Origin: [Actinomadura] parvosata subsp. kistnae
GTDB taxonomy: Bacteria; Actinomycetota; Actinomycetes; Streptosporangiales; Streptosporangiaceae
Assembly (NCBI RefSeq): GCF_900323885.1
Contig: NZ_OOHJ01000018.1
Span: forward strand, 4,203,001-4,267,000
DNA length: 64,000 bases
Reading direction: 5' to 3'
The translations under genes and the position numbers were made by a program. The notes below the pieces were generated by a model. That model saw only the letters and a list, made by a program, of their open reading frames with translations. It was not told where the DNA came from and did not search any database. Below are positions 51,727-61,098 of the stretch, piece after piece. The first letter of the stretch is position 1; every line of letters begins with the position of its first letter.

Positions 51727-52038
51727 GTGGAATCGGCTCTCAAGCCCTTCCGGGTGCTCGCGTACGTGGTCGGATGCATGCTGCTCGTCTTGTGCGTGGG
51801 CATGGTCCTGCGGTACGGCTTCGGCGAGGACGCCATGTCGAAGATCGTCGCCCCCATTCACGGCGGGCTCTACATGATCTACCTGATCACCGTGATGAAC
51901 CTGGGCATGAAGGCGCGCTGGTCGTGGCCGTACATGGCGGGGGTCATGCTCGGCGGCACGGTGCCGTTCCTGTCCTTCTACGTCGAGCGAAGGGTGACCC
52001 AGCGCGTGCAGAACGCGCTGGCGGCGGCGGAGGCCTGA
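51727..52038 (+). CDS. DUF3817 integral membrane protein
   Basis: A 103-residue protein with three membrane helices. PFRVLAYVVGCMLLVLCVGM and VAPIHGGLYMIYLITV hold the family histidine (HGG). It is usually next to SURF1 or cytochrome genes in actinobacteria; its role is unknown. GTG start, 2 bp after SURF1, one operon. Confidence 0.88.
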   Translation: MESALKPFRVLAYVVGCMLLVLCVGMVLRYGFGEDAMSKIVAPIHGGLYMIYLITVMNLGMKARWSWPYMAGVMLGGTVPFLSFYVERRVTQRVQNALAAAEA

Positions 52039-52071
52039 GACCCCCGCCGCCAGAGGCGGGCACGAGAGCGG

Positions 52072-52263
52072 TCAGCGGCCGATGCCGCGCCTGCGGGCCC
52101 TCTTGAGCCGCTCGCGCTGCGACGGGTCGAGCATCATGTAGCCGACCACCGGGGCCGCGATCACGCCGAGGACGACCAGCAGCGTGACCCAGCCGGGCAG
52201 GATCATCCACGAGAGCAGGACCGCGATGCCCGCGCCGATCGCGTATTTCTGAATGGGCGACAT
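52072..52263 (-). CDS. Small two-helix membrane protein
   Basis: A 63-residue protein: MSPIQKYAIGAGIAVLLSWM then ILPGWVTLLVVLGVIAAPVV and a basic tail (SQRERLKRARRRGIGR). The start at 52263 is preferred over longer frames because homology-like composition starts there and GGAGG lies nine bases before. Convergent to DUF3817. Function unknown. Confidence 0.7.
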   Translation of the reverse strand: MSPIQKYAIGAGIAVLLSWMILPGWVTLLVVLGVIAAPVVGYMMLDPSQRERLKRARRRGIGR

Positions 52264-52409
52264 CCTCAACATCCTCCGAACGCGGAGCGCGCGCCCCGCC
52301 TCTCCCACATTCTGCGTCGCCTGTCCAACGTGTGAACCCGCCACAAGGTTCCATGTCGCGATGTATCGCAATCGTTGTGCGATCGGTCAGGCCGCGCCCC
52401 GGTGCTCGG

Positions 52410-53501
52410 TCACGCCAGACCGGCGGCGATCGTCAGCAGCTCCCGGCGCAGCTCGTCCATCGTGGGCCGCCCCGCCGGGTCGCCCGACAGCAGCCGCGCC
52501 AGCACCGGAGCCAGCGCCCCCGCCCTGGTCAGCGGCGCCCCCGGCGCGGGCGGCACCCCCTCGACGGCCAGGAAGAGCGTGGCGCCGAGCGACCACAGGT
52601 CGGCCGCCGGCGTCGCCGCGCCCTCCGGCGCCGTGTACGCCGGGAGCGTTCCCGGCCTCGGCAGCGGCGCCAGCCAGGCCCGCCCCGCGTCGTCGATCAG
52701 CACGTTCCCCGGCTGCACCCCGCCATGGAAGGCGCCGGAGGTCGCCAGGCGGTCGAGCACGGCCAGCCCGATCGCGGCCACCCGCTGCGGCGGCAGCGGG
52801 CCCGCCGCCGCCACCACCGCGTCCAGCGGCCGGTCCACGGCCAGCCGGTCGAGCGTCTCGCGCACCACCTCCAGCGGTGGCGGCCCCGAGGGATGCAGCA
52901 TCGCCCGTACCAGCGACCTGAACGGGTCGGCGCCCGGCGCCGGCACCTGGCCGGGCGGCCGGCCCTCCACCGCGAAGTGCAGCGTCGCGGCCAGCGACCA
53001 CAGGTCGGCCGAGGGCAGCGTGCTCAGGCTGGGGAACCCGAACCCGGCCAGCACCGCCCGCCCCGTCGCGGTGAGCAGCACGTTGCCCGGATCGACCCGG
53101 CCGTGCACGATGCCCGCCGCGTGCGCCGCGCTCAGCGCCGACAACACGCAGACCCCGACCCTGGCGGCCTGCGGCACCGGCAGCGGGCGGCGCGAGCGCA
53201 CGGCCTGCTCCAGCGACATCCCGGAGACGAACTCCATCACCAGCCACGGCGCGCCGTTCTCGATCAGCACGTCGAGCACCCGCACCACCGACGGATGCCG
53301 CAGCCCCGTCGCCCTGCGCGCCTCGAACATCGCGGCGTCGCGCAGCTCCGGCGGCACCCGCAGCTCCCTGACCGCCACGTCACGGTGCTCCGCCTCGTCG
53401 AACGCCAGCCGCACCGAGCCGGCGCCCAGCGGGTTCAGCAGCCGGTAGCGGTCGTTCAGCTTCCTGGCCTCGCCCCCGGGCCCCGCCCACGACGTCATCA
53501 T
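52410..53501 (-). CDS. Pseudokinase with one N-lobe and two C-lobes
   Basis: A 363-residue Ser/Thr-kinase-fold protein. The N-lobe (residues 18-95) has Arg 45 in VAVREL where the ATP lysine belongs. The first C-lobe has HGRVDPGN (133-140) in place of HRDVKPGN and GFG (153-155) in place of DFG. A second C-lobe copy follows with HGGVQPGN (259-266) and AADLWSLGATLFLAVEG, without its own N-lobe. No membrane segment. Catalysis is improbable; a scaffold or decoy role is inferred. The start overlaps the N-acetyltransferase stop (ATGATG). Confidence 0.85.
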   Translation of the reverse strand: MMTSWAGPGGEARKLNDRYRLLNPLGAGSVRLAFDEAEHRDVAVRELRVPPELRDAAMFEARRATGLRHPSVVRVLDVLIENGAPWLVMEFVSGMSLEQAVRSRRPLPVPQAARVGVCVLSALSAAHAAGIVHGRVDPGNVLLTATGRAVLAGFGFPSLSTLPSADLWSLAATLHFAVEGRPPGQVPAPGADPFRSLVRAMLHPSGPPPLEVVRETLDRLAVDRPLDAVVAAAGPLPPQRVAAIGLAVLDRLATSGAFHGGVQPGNVLIDDAGRAWLAPLPRPGTLPAYTAPEGAATPAADLWSLGATLFLAVEGVPPAPGAPLTRAGALAPVLARLLSGDPAGRPTMDELRRELLTIAAGLA

Positions 53502-54352
53502 GCGGAGCCGCCCGCCAGCCAGCTCTCGTGGGCCGCGTACACCTTGCGCCAGAGCCGGTCCTTCTCCCCGGCGCTCACGTCGTCGAGCGGCAGCAGGAAG
53601 ACGTCCGCCAGCGCCGCGTAGTAGTCGCGCGCCGTGCCCAGCGTCACCGAGTGCGCGCCCCTGCCCAGGCGGGTCAGCGCCAGCCCGCGCAGGGTGTCCA
53701 CCCCGTACGCGTCGCGCCGCTGCACCGTCGCCACCCGCACGAACCCCGACTCCGGCGACGTGGTCAGCTCCACGTGCTTGTCCGCGAACGCCGACATCTC
53801 GACCGCGCCCATGCCGAAGTCCATGCCCGCGAACGAACCGGCCGGATCGTGGTCGAGCCGCCACCCGCCGGGCGCCACCTCCGACGGCCGCAGCACGTAC
53901 GTGAAGGGCCCCTGCCGGTACGTGCCCGCCACCAGCGGCAGCGGCTCGTGCAGCGCGTCACCGAGCCCCAGGTCCACCAGCCACTCGCCGCCCGGATTGG
54001 CGTCGGAGGGCAGGCCGCGCACGGTCAGCACCAGATGGTTGCCGGACACGCCCGGCTCGTTGCCGCGCCCCTGCACGCCGCCGACATGCCGGGTCACGTC
54101 GTAGCCGAGCGCCCGCGCCAGCTGCGAGAACGCGCCGTTGAGGTGGTAGCAGTAGCCGCCGCGGCCCCCGATGATGCGCTCGGCGGACTCGACGGGATCG
54201 ACGGTCGTGGTGCGGCCCAGCCAGATCTCCAGCGCCTCGTACGAGACCCTCTCGACGTGCGCCATGTGCAGCACGCGCAGCGTCTCGGCACTGGCAGGGG
54301 CGGTGAGCAGGCCGGGCAGGCCGAGGCGGCGGAGGTAAGCGGCGGTGTCCAC
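53498..54352 (-). CDS. Arylamine N-acetyltransferase
   Basis: A 284-residue NAT. The catalytic triad is visible: Cys 68 in GGRGGYCYHLNGAF, His 106 in GNHLVLTV and Asp 127 in WLVDLGLGD. It moves acetyl from acetyl-CoA to arylamines or hydrazines; in mycobacteria NAT lies in the cholesterol regulon, though here it is far from the sterol cluster. The GTG at 54352 gives VDTAAYLRRLG, the family start. The pseudokinase gene is coupled downstream. Confidence 0.92.
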   Translation of the reverse strand: MDTAAYLRRLGLPGLLTAPASAETLRVLHMAHVERVSYEALEIWLGRTTTVDPVESAERIIGGRGGYCYHLNGAFSQLARALGYDVTRHVGGVQGRGNEPGVSGNHLVLTVRGLPSDANPGGEWLVDLGLGDALHEPLPLVAGTYRQGPFTYVLRPSEVAPGGWRLDHDPAGSFAGMDFGMGAVEMSAFADKHVELTTSPESGFVRVATVQRRDAYGVDTLRGLALTRLGRGAHSVTLGTARDYYAALADVFLLPLDDVSAGEKDRLWRKVYAAHESWLAGGSA

Positions 54353-54424
54353 CCGCCAAGTCTGCACGGTTTGTGCACGGATTTGGGAGTGTCGTCTGCA
54401 CAGCGCGCTCTTAGGCTTTCGTAC

Positions 54425-55108
54425 GTGGCAGAGCAGCGACGCATCCTCGTGGTCGAGGACGACGTGACGATCGCGCTGGCCGTACGCAACCGCCTGGCGG
54501 CCGAAGGCTTCGACGTCAGGGTGGCCGGCGACGGGCAGGACGCACTCGTCCAGTACGGCAACGCGGAACCGGACCTGGTGATCCTCGACCGGCTGTTGCC
54601 GGGCCTCGACGGCCTGGAGGTCTGCCGCAGGATGCAGGCGGCCAGGCCGGTGCCGGTGCTCATGCTGACCGCGCTCGGCGACGAGACGGACGTCCTCGTC
54701 GGGCTCGGCGTCGGGGCCGACGACTACCTCGCCAAGCCGTTCAGCATGCGGGAGCTGGTCGCCAGGATCCACGCGCTGCTGCGCCGGGTGGAGCGGGCGG
54801 CCCAGCTCGCCGCCGAGGACACCGTGATCAGGGTCGGCGAGGTCGAGATCGACACCGCCGCCCGCCGCGTGTTCGTGCGCGGGGCCGAGGCGCAGCTCAC
54901 CAGGACCGAGTTCGACCTGCTGCGCCGCCTGGCCGAGCGGCCCGGGCAGGTCTTCGAGCGCGACCGGCTGCTGTCGGACGTGTGGGGCTTCTCCGAGGCG
55001 GCCGCCACCAGGACCGTGGACAGCCACGTCCGGGCGCTGCGCCGCAAGCTGGGCTCCGACGTCGTCCGCACCGTGCACGGCGTCGGGTACGCCCTGGTGC
55101 GCCGGTGA
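54425..55108 (+). CDS. OmpR/PhoB-family response regulator
   Basis: A 227-residue regulator. The receiver starts VAEQRRILVVEDDVTIALAV with Asp in LVILDRLLPGLDG and the KPF lysine in DDYLAKPFSM. The winged HTH includes LTRTEFDLLRRLAERPGQVF and RTVHGVGYALVRR. The GTG start has no strong ribosome site. It overlaps the kinase start (GTGA). Confidence 0.92.
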   Translation: MAEQRRILVVEDDVTIALAVRNRLAAEGFDVRVAGDGQDALVQYGNAEPDLVILDRLLPGLDGLEVCRRMQAARPVPVLMLTALGDETDVLVGLGVGADDYLAKPFSMRELVARIHALLRRVERAAQLAAEDTVIRVGEVEIDTAARRVFVRGAEAQLTRTEFDLLRRLAERPGQVFERDRLLSDVWGFSEAAATRTVDSHVRALRRKLGSDVVRTVHGVGYALVRR

Positions 55109-56796
55109 ACCCGCTCGACTTCCTCGGCCGCATCAAGGTCAAGCTCGGCATCGTGATCGTGCTGGCCGTCGGCACCGCCTTCGTGGTGAACGAGGTCGGC
55201 ATCAACTCCGGCTTCTCCCGCGAGGTCCGCATCGCGGTCGCCGTCGTCCTGGCGCTGATCATGGTGCAGGTGCTGGCCATGGGCATGACCAAGCCGCTGC
55301 GCCAGATGGCCCGCGCCGCCCAGACCATCGCCAAGGGCAGCTACACGCTGCGCGTCTCCGCCACCTCCAGGGACGAGGTGGGCGAGCTGGCCAGGGCGTT
55401 CAACGCGATGGCGGCCGACCTGCGCGAGGTGGACCGGCAGCGGCGCGAGCTCGTCGCGAACGTCAGCCACGAGCTGCGCACCCCCATCACCGGGCTGCGC
55501 GCCGTGCTGGAGAACGTCGTGGACGGGGTCTCGGCCGCCGACCCGGTCACCATGCGCACCGCACTCGCCCAGACCGAGCGGCTCGGCCGGCTCGTCGCCC
55601 AGCTCCTCGACCTGTCGCGGCTCGACTCCGGCGCCCGCCTCATCGAGGCCGAGGCCGTCGAGCTGGCGCCGCTCATCGAGCAGGCGGTGCGCGAGGCGTC
55701 GCTGGCGCGCGAGGACGTCCTGATCAGGCCGTCGGTCCCGGACGATCTGGTGGTGCGCGCCGACCCCGACCTGCTGGCCCAGGTCCTGGCCAACCTCCTC
55801 GACAACGCCGTACGCCACAGCCCGCCCTCCGGGGTGGTCACCGTGAGCGGCTCGGCGTGGGGCGCCGGGGTCCGCCTCGCCGTCGCCGACCAGGGGCCGG
55901 GCATCCCCGCCTCGGCGCGGGCACGGGTCTTCGAGCGCTTCTCCCGCCTGGACGCGGGACGCGCCGCCGACGCCGGGGGCGCCGGGCTGGGGCTGGCCAT
56001 CGTGAAAGAGATCGTCGAATTGCACGGGGGATCCATCAGGATCGACGACTGCGCCGGGTGCCGGATGGTCGTCGAGCTACCAGGGAGGACGACGATGGCA
56101 GACGTGTCGCTGCCGGCGGGGGAAGAGGAACGGCCGGAACCTTCGGACGAGGCGGTCGCCCCGCCGGAAGCCGCGTCCGGGCCGGCGGCCGGGGTCATGG
56201 CGGCCCTCGGCACAGCCGCCGGCGCCGCCTCGGCGGCGGGCACCACTCCGGCCGGCACTTCATCGGTGGCGGGCACCACTGCGGCCGGCACCGCCTCGGG
56301 CGGGGGCGGGGCGCAGGCGGGCGGTGCGGCGGCAGGGGAGCCTGCCGGGGTGGCGAGCGGCCCTGCGGCCGGCGGCGCCCTGGGGCCGGCGCCACGTCGG
56401 GAGTCGCGGCGGCGGGCGACCGCCCGGCGAGCGCGGCGGCGGTCGCGACGGCCCCTGGCGCCGGCACGGGCGGCAGTGCCGGTGGGCCGGCCGTCGTCAC
56501 GTGGGGCGGCGTTCCGATCGGCGGCCCCGCGCCGGGCGGGCCGGGGGCGGGCGGCCTCACGGCAGGCGGTCCGGCGGCGGGCGGCCTCACGCCCGGCGGT
56601 CCGGCAGCGGGCGGTCCGGGGACGGGCGGCCTCACGCCGGGCGGTCCGGGGGCGGGCGGTCCGGGAGCCGGTGGGTACGGGCCGCTCGAGCCGTCGAGCC
56701 CCGTCGGCAGCCTGGCCAGGGTGTTCGGCGGTGCCGTCATCGGGCTCATGGTGGGCTTCCTCGTGGGCATGTTCGGCGCCGTCTTCGTCAGCGTGA
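55105..56796 (+). CDS. Sensor histidine kinase, frame open into downstream membrane protein
   Basis: Residues 1-330 form a classical kinase: two membrane helices (~12-30 and 41-60), HAMP, phospho-acceptor His 122 in ANVSHELRTPITGL, N-box NLLDNAVRHSPP and GAGLGLAIVKEIVELHGG. It ends at ELPGRTT near 56094, but no stop follows. The frame passes an ATG at 56095 with a strong GGGAGG site, reads Ala/Gly-rich sequence to about 56390, and then an out-of-frame basic tail to 56796. One added G at 56382-56385 would fuse it in frame to the DUF4173 protein (1107 residues). Either that fusion is real, or a stop has been lost. Confidence 0.8.
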   Translation: MNPLDFLGRIKVKLGIVIVLAVGTAFVVNEVGINSGFSREVRIAVAVVLALIMVQVLAMGMTKPLRQMARAAQTIAKGSYTLRVSATSRDEVGELARAFNAMAADLREVDRQRRELVANVSHELRTPITGLRAVLENVVDGVSAADPVTMRTALAQTERLGRLVAQLLDLSRLDSGARLIEAEAVELAPLIEQAVREASLAREDVLIRPSVPDDLVVRADPDLLAQVLANLLDNAVRHSPPSGVVTVSGSAWGAGVRLAVADQGPGIPASARARVFERFSRLDAGRAADAGGAGLGLAIVKEIVELHGGSIRIDDCAGCRMVVELPGRTTMADVSLPAGEEERPEPSDEAVAPPEAASGPAAGVMAALGTAAGAASAAGTTPAGTSSVAGTTAAGTASGGGGAQAGGAAAGEPAGVASGPAAGGALGPAPRRESRRRATARRARRRSRRPLAPARAAVPVGRPSSRGAAFRSAAPRRAGRGRAASRQAVRRRAASRPAVRQRAVRGRAASRRAVRGRAVREPVGTGRSSRRAPSAAWPGCSAVPSSGSWWASSWACSAPSSSA

Positions 56797-58427
56797 CCGT
56801 GGGCGACGGGATGGCGCTGATCACGCTCGTCGGCTGCACCGCTTTCCTGGGAGCGGTGGGCGCGGCCATGGGCGCCGGTTCGGGGCGCAGGGCGGCGGCA
56901 GCGGCGTACCAGGCGACGGTGCCGTACCGGAGCCAGGCGGGCCCGGTCCCGCCGTACGTGCCGCCCCCGCTGTTCCCCAGGCCGGAGCTGCCCGACCCGC
57001 CCCGCTGGCTGCTGCCGGCCGCCGCGGGGGCGGGCGTGTTCGCGGCGGTGGCGCTGCCCGAGGCGCAGGTGGGGCTCGGGATCGTGCTGGTCGCGATGGT
57101 GCTGGGCGCGGCGGCGCTGCCGGCGGTGCTGCGCCGGATGACGCCGTGGACGGTGGCGTTCGCGGTGACGGCGTACTGGCTGATCTCCATGGCGGCGGTG
57201 CGCGACGCCGACTGGCTGGTGGGGATCCTGCTCGTGGCGGGGGCCGGGCTGGGTGCGCTGGCCGTCTCCGGCGCGGGCACCGGCTGGCTGGGCGTGGTCA
57301 GGGGCGGCGCGTCCGTGCTGCTCGCGCTCGGCCCCGTGCCGTGGTTCCTGGCGCAGCCGCTCAAGCGGCTGACGGCCAGGCGGCGGGTGCTGCCGATGGT
57401 GTCCGCGCTGGGCATCACGGTGGTGCTGCTGGTGGTGTTCGGGTTGCTGTTCTCGTCGGCGGACGCGGTGTTCGCCTCGTACGTGGAGCGGCTGACCACC
57501 ACCCCCGACTGGGCCGAGTCGATTCCCGGGCGGATCGTCCTGTTCGTGCTGTTCGCGGTGCTGCTGGCCGCGGTCGTGCTGGTCGCGCTGCGGCCCGTCG
57601 CGGACCCGGTGGGCCCTGACACGAAGTTCAGGGTGAGCAGGAGCGTCTGGCTGGTGCCGCTGACGGCGGTGAACCTGCTGTTCGCGTCGTTCGTGGCGGT
57701 GCAGGTCACGGCCCTGTTCGGCGGCAACACGCTGGTGCTGCGGACGGCGGGCCTGACCTACGCCGAGTACGCCAGGCAGGGCTTCTTCCAGCTCGTGGTG
57801 GTCAGCGTGTTCGTGCTGGCCATCGTGGCGGTGGCGGCCGGGCTGCTCAAGGTGGAGCGGGGCGAGCGGTGGGTGCTGGCCGGGCTGCTGGGCGTGCTGT
57901 GCGCGCTGACCATGGTCGTGCTGGCCTCCGCCCTGCACCGGATGAACCTCTACACCGACGCCTACGGCCTGTCCCGGCTGCGGCTGTCGGTGCAGGCCAC
58001 GGTGTGGTGGCTGGGCGCGTTGTTCGCGCTGGTGCTGCTGGCGGGCGCGGCGCGGCTCACCGGCCGCGGCTCCGGCTGGCTGCCTCGGACGATCGTGCTG
58101 GTCACCGGGCTCAGCCTGGGCGCGTTCGCGATCGTCAACCCCGATCTGCGCGTCGCGCAGACGCAGGTCGAGGTGCGCGGCCCGGCGAAGATGGACTCCG
58201 ACTACCTCGGCGACCTGGGCGCGGAGGCGGTGCCGGCGCTCGACCGGCTGCCCGAGCCGCAGCGCAGCTGCGTGCTCGCGGCCGTGGTCGAGGCGAACGG
58301 GCTGGACCGGCCCGACCCGTGGAACGGCTGGAACCTGGCCCGGTCGCAGGCCCGCGACCTGCTGGCCGAGCGGCCGGTGCGGAAGGTGTCGGGGTGTCCC
58401 GACCTGCGGGCCTCTGTCGAGGACTAG
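56095..58427 (+). CDS. DUF4173 (DUF4153-type) multi-pass membrane protein, one-base break near 56383
   Basis: From about 56400 the frame encodes a Gly/Pro-rich region (GGLTPGGPAAGG type) and then about ten membrane helices (FGGAVIGLMVGFLVGMFG onward), with FGLLFSSADAVFASYVERLT and ALHRMNLYTDAYGLSRLRL, which mark the DUF4173 family. It ends with a soluble tail (LDRLPEPQRSCVLAAVVEAN). The best start is the ATG at 56095 (GGGAGG, seven bases), which is in the kinase frame; one extra base in the G-run 56382-56385 is needed to join them, giving 777 residues. Function unknown; it follows a two-component system. Confidence 0.75.
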
Positions 58428-58448
58428 CTCCCCTGGTTAAATCCAGAT

Positions 58449-59978
58449 GTGACCTTCGACATAGTGATCAGCGGTGGGCGGGTGCTCGACGGCACGGGCG
58501 CCCCGCCGTACCGGGCGGACGTGGGCATCGCGGGCGACCGGATCGCGGCGGTCGGCCGGCTCGGCGACGCCCCGGCGGGGACGGTGATCGACGCGGCGGG
58601 CAGGCTCGTCGCGCCGGGCTTCGTCGACTGCCACGCGCACGGTGACGCGGCCGTGTTCGACCCGGACGTGCAGCGGGCGGCGCTGCGGCAGGGGGTCACG
58701 ACGTTCGTGCTGGGGCAGGACGGGCTGTCGTTCGCGCCCGGCTCGGCGGCGACCGTCGCCTACGCCTCGCGGTACTTCGCGGCCGTCAACGGCACGTCGG
58801 TGGAGGGGCCGCTGACGGTCGCCGAGCTGCTCGCGGGCTACGACCGGGCGGTGGCGCTGAACACGGCGTACCTGCTGCCCCACGGCACGATCCGCTACGA
58901 CGTCATGGGCCCCTCGCCCGACCGGGCGGGGCCCGATGACCTGGCGGGGATGTTGCGGCACGTCGAGCGCGGGCTGTCCGAGGGCACGGTGGGCCTGTCC
59001 ACGGGGCTGGAGTACCTGCCGGGCCGGTACGCCGACGCCGAGGAGCTGGCCGCCCTGTGCCGGCCGCTCGGCGGGCTGCCGTACGTCACCCACATGCGGG
59101 CCTACGGCGAGCGGGCCGGCGTCGGGATGGCCGAGGTGGTGGAGATCGCCGGGCGCTCGGGCGCGGCCGTGCACGTCTCGCACCTGCACGGGCCCGCCGA
59201 CGTGCTGCTGCCGCTGGTCGAGGAGGCCCTGGGCAAGGGCGTGGACCTCACCTTCGACACCTACCCCTACCTGCGGGGGAACACGATCCTGGCGATGGTC
59301 GCGCTGCCGCCGTCGGTGCCGGGCGCCGACACGGACGCCGCGCTGGAGATGATCGGGTCGGACGCGCTGGACGACTGGTGGCCCACTCAGGAGGCCCTGT
59401 GGCCCCGGCTGACCGTCTCGCACGCGCCCGGCCTGGAGTGGGCCGAGGGCCTGACCCTGGTGGCCGCGGCCGAGCGGGCGCGGGTGGCGCCGGCCGCGCT
59501 CTGCCGCCGCCTCCTCATCGAGACGCGGCTGGAGGCCGGGGTCGTCATCGCCCGCCCGGACGAGGGGCCGCGGGGTGACGAGTCCGTGCGCCGGATGCTG
59601 CGCCACCCCTCGCAGACGGGCGGCTCCGACGGCATCTACGTGGGCGGCCATCCGCATCCGCGCGGTTTCGGGGCGTTCGCCCGCTTCCTCGGCCGGCACG
59701 TCAGGGAGCTGGGCGACTGGACGTGGGAGCAGGCGGCGGTGCACCTGGCCGCGCATCCGGCGCGGCGCTTCGGGCTGGTGGACCGGGGGCTGCTGCGGCG
59801 CGGGTTCGCCGCCGACGTGGTGGTGTTCGACCCGGCCACGGTGGGCGACCTGGCCACGTACGCGGCGCCGCGCACGCTCGCCGAAGGGGTCGGTGACGTG
59901 GTCGTCTCCGGCGTGCGCGTGCTGGCCGGCGGCGAGCTCACCGGGGCCACGCCGGGGCGCGCGCTGCGGCCTTCGTGA
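58449..59978 (+). CDS. D-aminoacylase (N-acyl-D-amino-acid deacylase)
   Basis: A 509-residue amidohydrolase that releases D-amino acids from N-acyl or N-carbamoyl forms. The HxH metal motif is at His 62/His 64 in FVDCHAHGDAAVF; YVTHMRAYGERAG and HVSHLHGPAD supply further ligands. The N-terminal beta sandwich (ISGGRVLDGTGAPPYRADVG) is typical. The GTG at 58449 follows TTAAAT after six bases with no ribosome site, so a leaderless message is plausible. It is first of a four-gene D-amino-acid operon. Confidence 0.9.
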   Translation: MTFDIVISGGRVLDGTGAPPYRADVGIAGDRIAAVGRLGDAPAGTVIDAAGRLVAPGFVDCHAHGDAAVFDPDVQRAALRQGVTTFVLGQDGLSFAPGSAATVAYASRYFAAVNGTSVEGPLTVAELLAGYDRAVALNTAYLLPHGTIRYDVMGPSPDRAGPDDLAGMLRHVERGLSEGTVGLSTGLEYLPGRYADAEELAALCRPLGGLPYVTHMRAYGERAGVGMAEVVEIAGRSGAAVHVSHLHGPADVLLPLVEEALGKGVDLTFDTYPYLRGNTILAMVALPPSVPGADTDAALEMIGSDALDDWWPTQEALWPRLTVSHAPGLEWAEGLTLVAAAERARVAPAALCRRLLIETRLEAGVVIARPDEGPRGDESVRRMLRHPSQTGGSDGIYVGGHPHPRGFGAFARFLGRHVRELGDWTWEQAAVHLAAHPARRFGLVDRGLLRRGFAADVVVFDPATVGDLATYAAPRTLAEGVGDVVVSGVRVLAGGELTGATPGRALRPS

Positions 59979-60012
59979 GCGATAGGGTCGGACGCGGACT
60001 AAAGGGGGTGTT

Positions 60013-61089
60013 GTGCCGGCGATTCTCGGCCAATCGGTCTTCGACGGCGGGCTCGAATTTCCCGCCATGGTGGTGCACCGCGACGCGCTGGAGCACAACG
60101 TCTCGACGATGGCGGCCTTCGCCCGCGACCACGGCATGGAGTTGGCGCCGCACGCCAAGACGCACATGTCCCCCGAGATCGCCAGGATGCAGCTGGAGGC
60201 CGGCGCGTGGGGGCTGACGGTCGCCACGCCCCGCCAGGCGGCCACGGTCCGCGCGTTCGGCGTCGGCCGGATCATGGTGGCCAACCAGGTCGTCGATCCC
60301 GCCGGGCTCACCTGGGCCGCCCACGAGCTGGAGCGCGACCCGTCGTTCGAGTTCCTGAGCTTCGCCGACTCCCGGGCCGGGCTCGACATCCTGGCCGCGC
60401 ACGCCGGCTCCCGGCCGTTCAGGGTGCTGGTGGAGCTGGGGCACGAGGGCGGGCGGGCCGGCTGCAGGACGATCGACGAGCTGCTGGAGCTGGCCTCCCA
60501 CGCGCAGTCCACGCCCGGCGTCGAGCTGGCCGGGGTGGCCGGCTACGAAGGGGCGCTGCGCTCGGGCGACGAGGTCAGGAAATATCTGGCCGCGTTGCAG
60601 GAAGCCGTCGAATACCTCCGCGTCAAGAACCCCATCCTCACCGTCGGCGGCAGCCAGTGGTTCGACGTGATCGGCCGCGAGCTGGTCGCCACGCAGGCGC
60701 GCATCCTGCTGCGCAGCGGCGCCTACGTCACCCACGACGACGGCTACTACCGCGAGCGCACGCCGTTCAACCGCATCGAGGGCGAGCTGCGCCCCGCCCT
60801 GGAGGTGTGGGCGCACGTGCTGTCGGTGCCCGAGCCGGGGCTGGCGGTCGTGGGCATGGGCAAGCGCGACGCGCCGTACGACGAGGGGCTGCCGATCCCG
60901 CGCCGCGGCGGCGTCACGATCACGAAGATGCAGGATCAGCACACCGTGGTCCGCGCCACCGGGCTCAAGCCCGGTGACCTGCTGGCCTTCGGCATCTCCC
61001 ATCCCTGCACGGCGTTCGACAAGTGGCGGATCCTGCCGCTGGTGGACCGGGACTACCGTGTCGTTGGCACGATAAGCACGCATTTCTAG
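60013..61089 (+). CDS. D-threonine aldolase/D-serine dehydratase-like PLP enzyme
   Basis: A 358-residue alanine-racemase-fold PLP protein. The PLP lysine is Lys 49 in LAPHAKTHMSPEIA. The metal pair His 330/Cys 332 is in GISHPCTAFDKW, the mark of the D-serine dehydratase and D-threonine aldolase group. It would cleave or deaminate D-hydroxy amino acids. AAAGGGGG precedes the GTG. In an operon with D-aminoacylase and RidA, it probably consumes the D-amino acid released and yields an enamine or aldehyde. Confidence 0.88.
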   Translation: MPAILGQSVFDGGLEFPAMVVHRDALEHNVSTMAAFARDHGMELAPHAKTHMSPEIARMQLEAGAWGLTVATPRQAATVRAFGVGRIMVANQVVDPAGLTWAAHELERDPSFEFLSFADSRAGLDILAAHAGSRPFRVLVELGHEGGRAGCRTIDELLELASHAQSTPGVELAGVAGYEGALRSGDEVRKYLAALQEAVEYLRVKNPILTVGGSQWFDVIGRELVATQARILLRSGAYVTHDDGYYRERTPFNRIEGELRPALEVWAHVLSVPEPGLAVVGMGKRDAPYDEGLPIPRRGGVTITKMQDQHTVVRATGLKPGDLLAFGISHPCTAFDKWRILPLVDRDYRVVGTISTHF

Positions 61090-61098
61090 GGAGATTCA

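Noticed and set aside
55341..57938. 865-codon minus-strand His/Gln/Arg-rich frame
   Set aside because: Antisense shadow of the kinase and DUF4173 genes.
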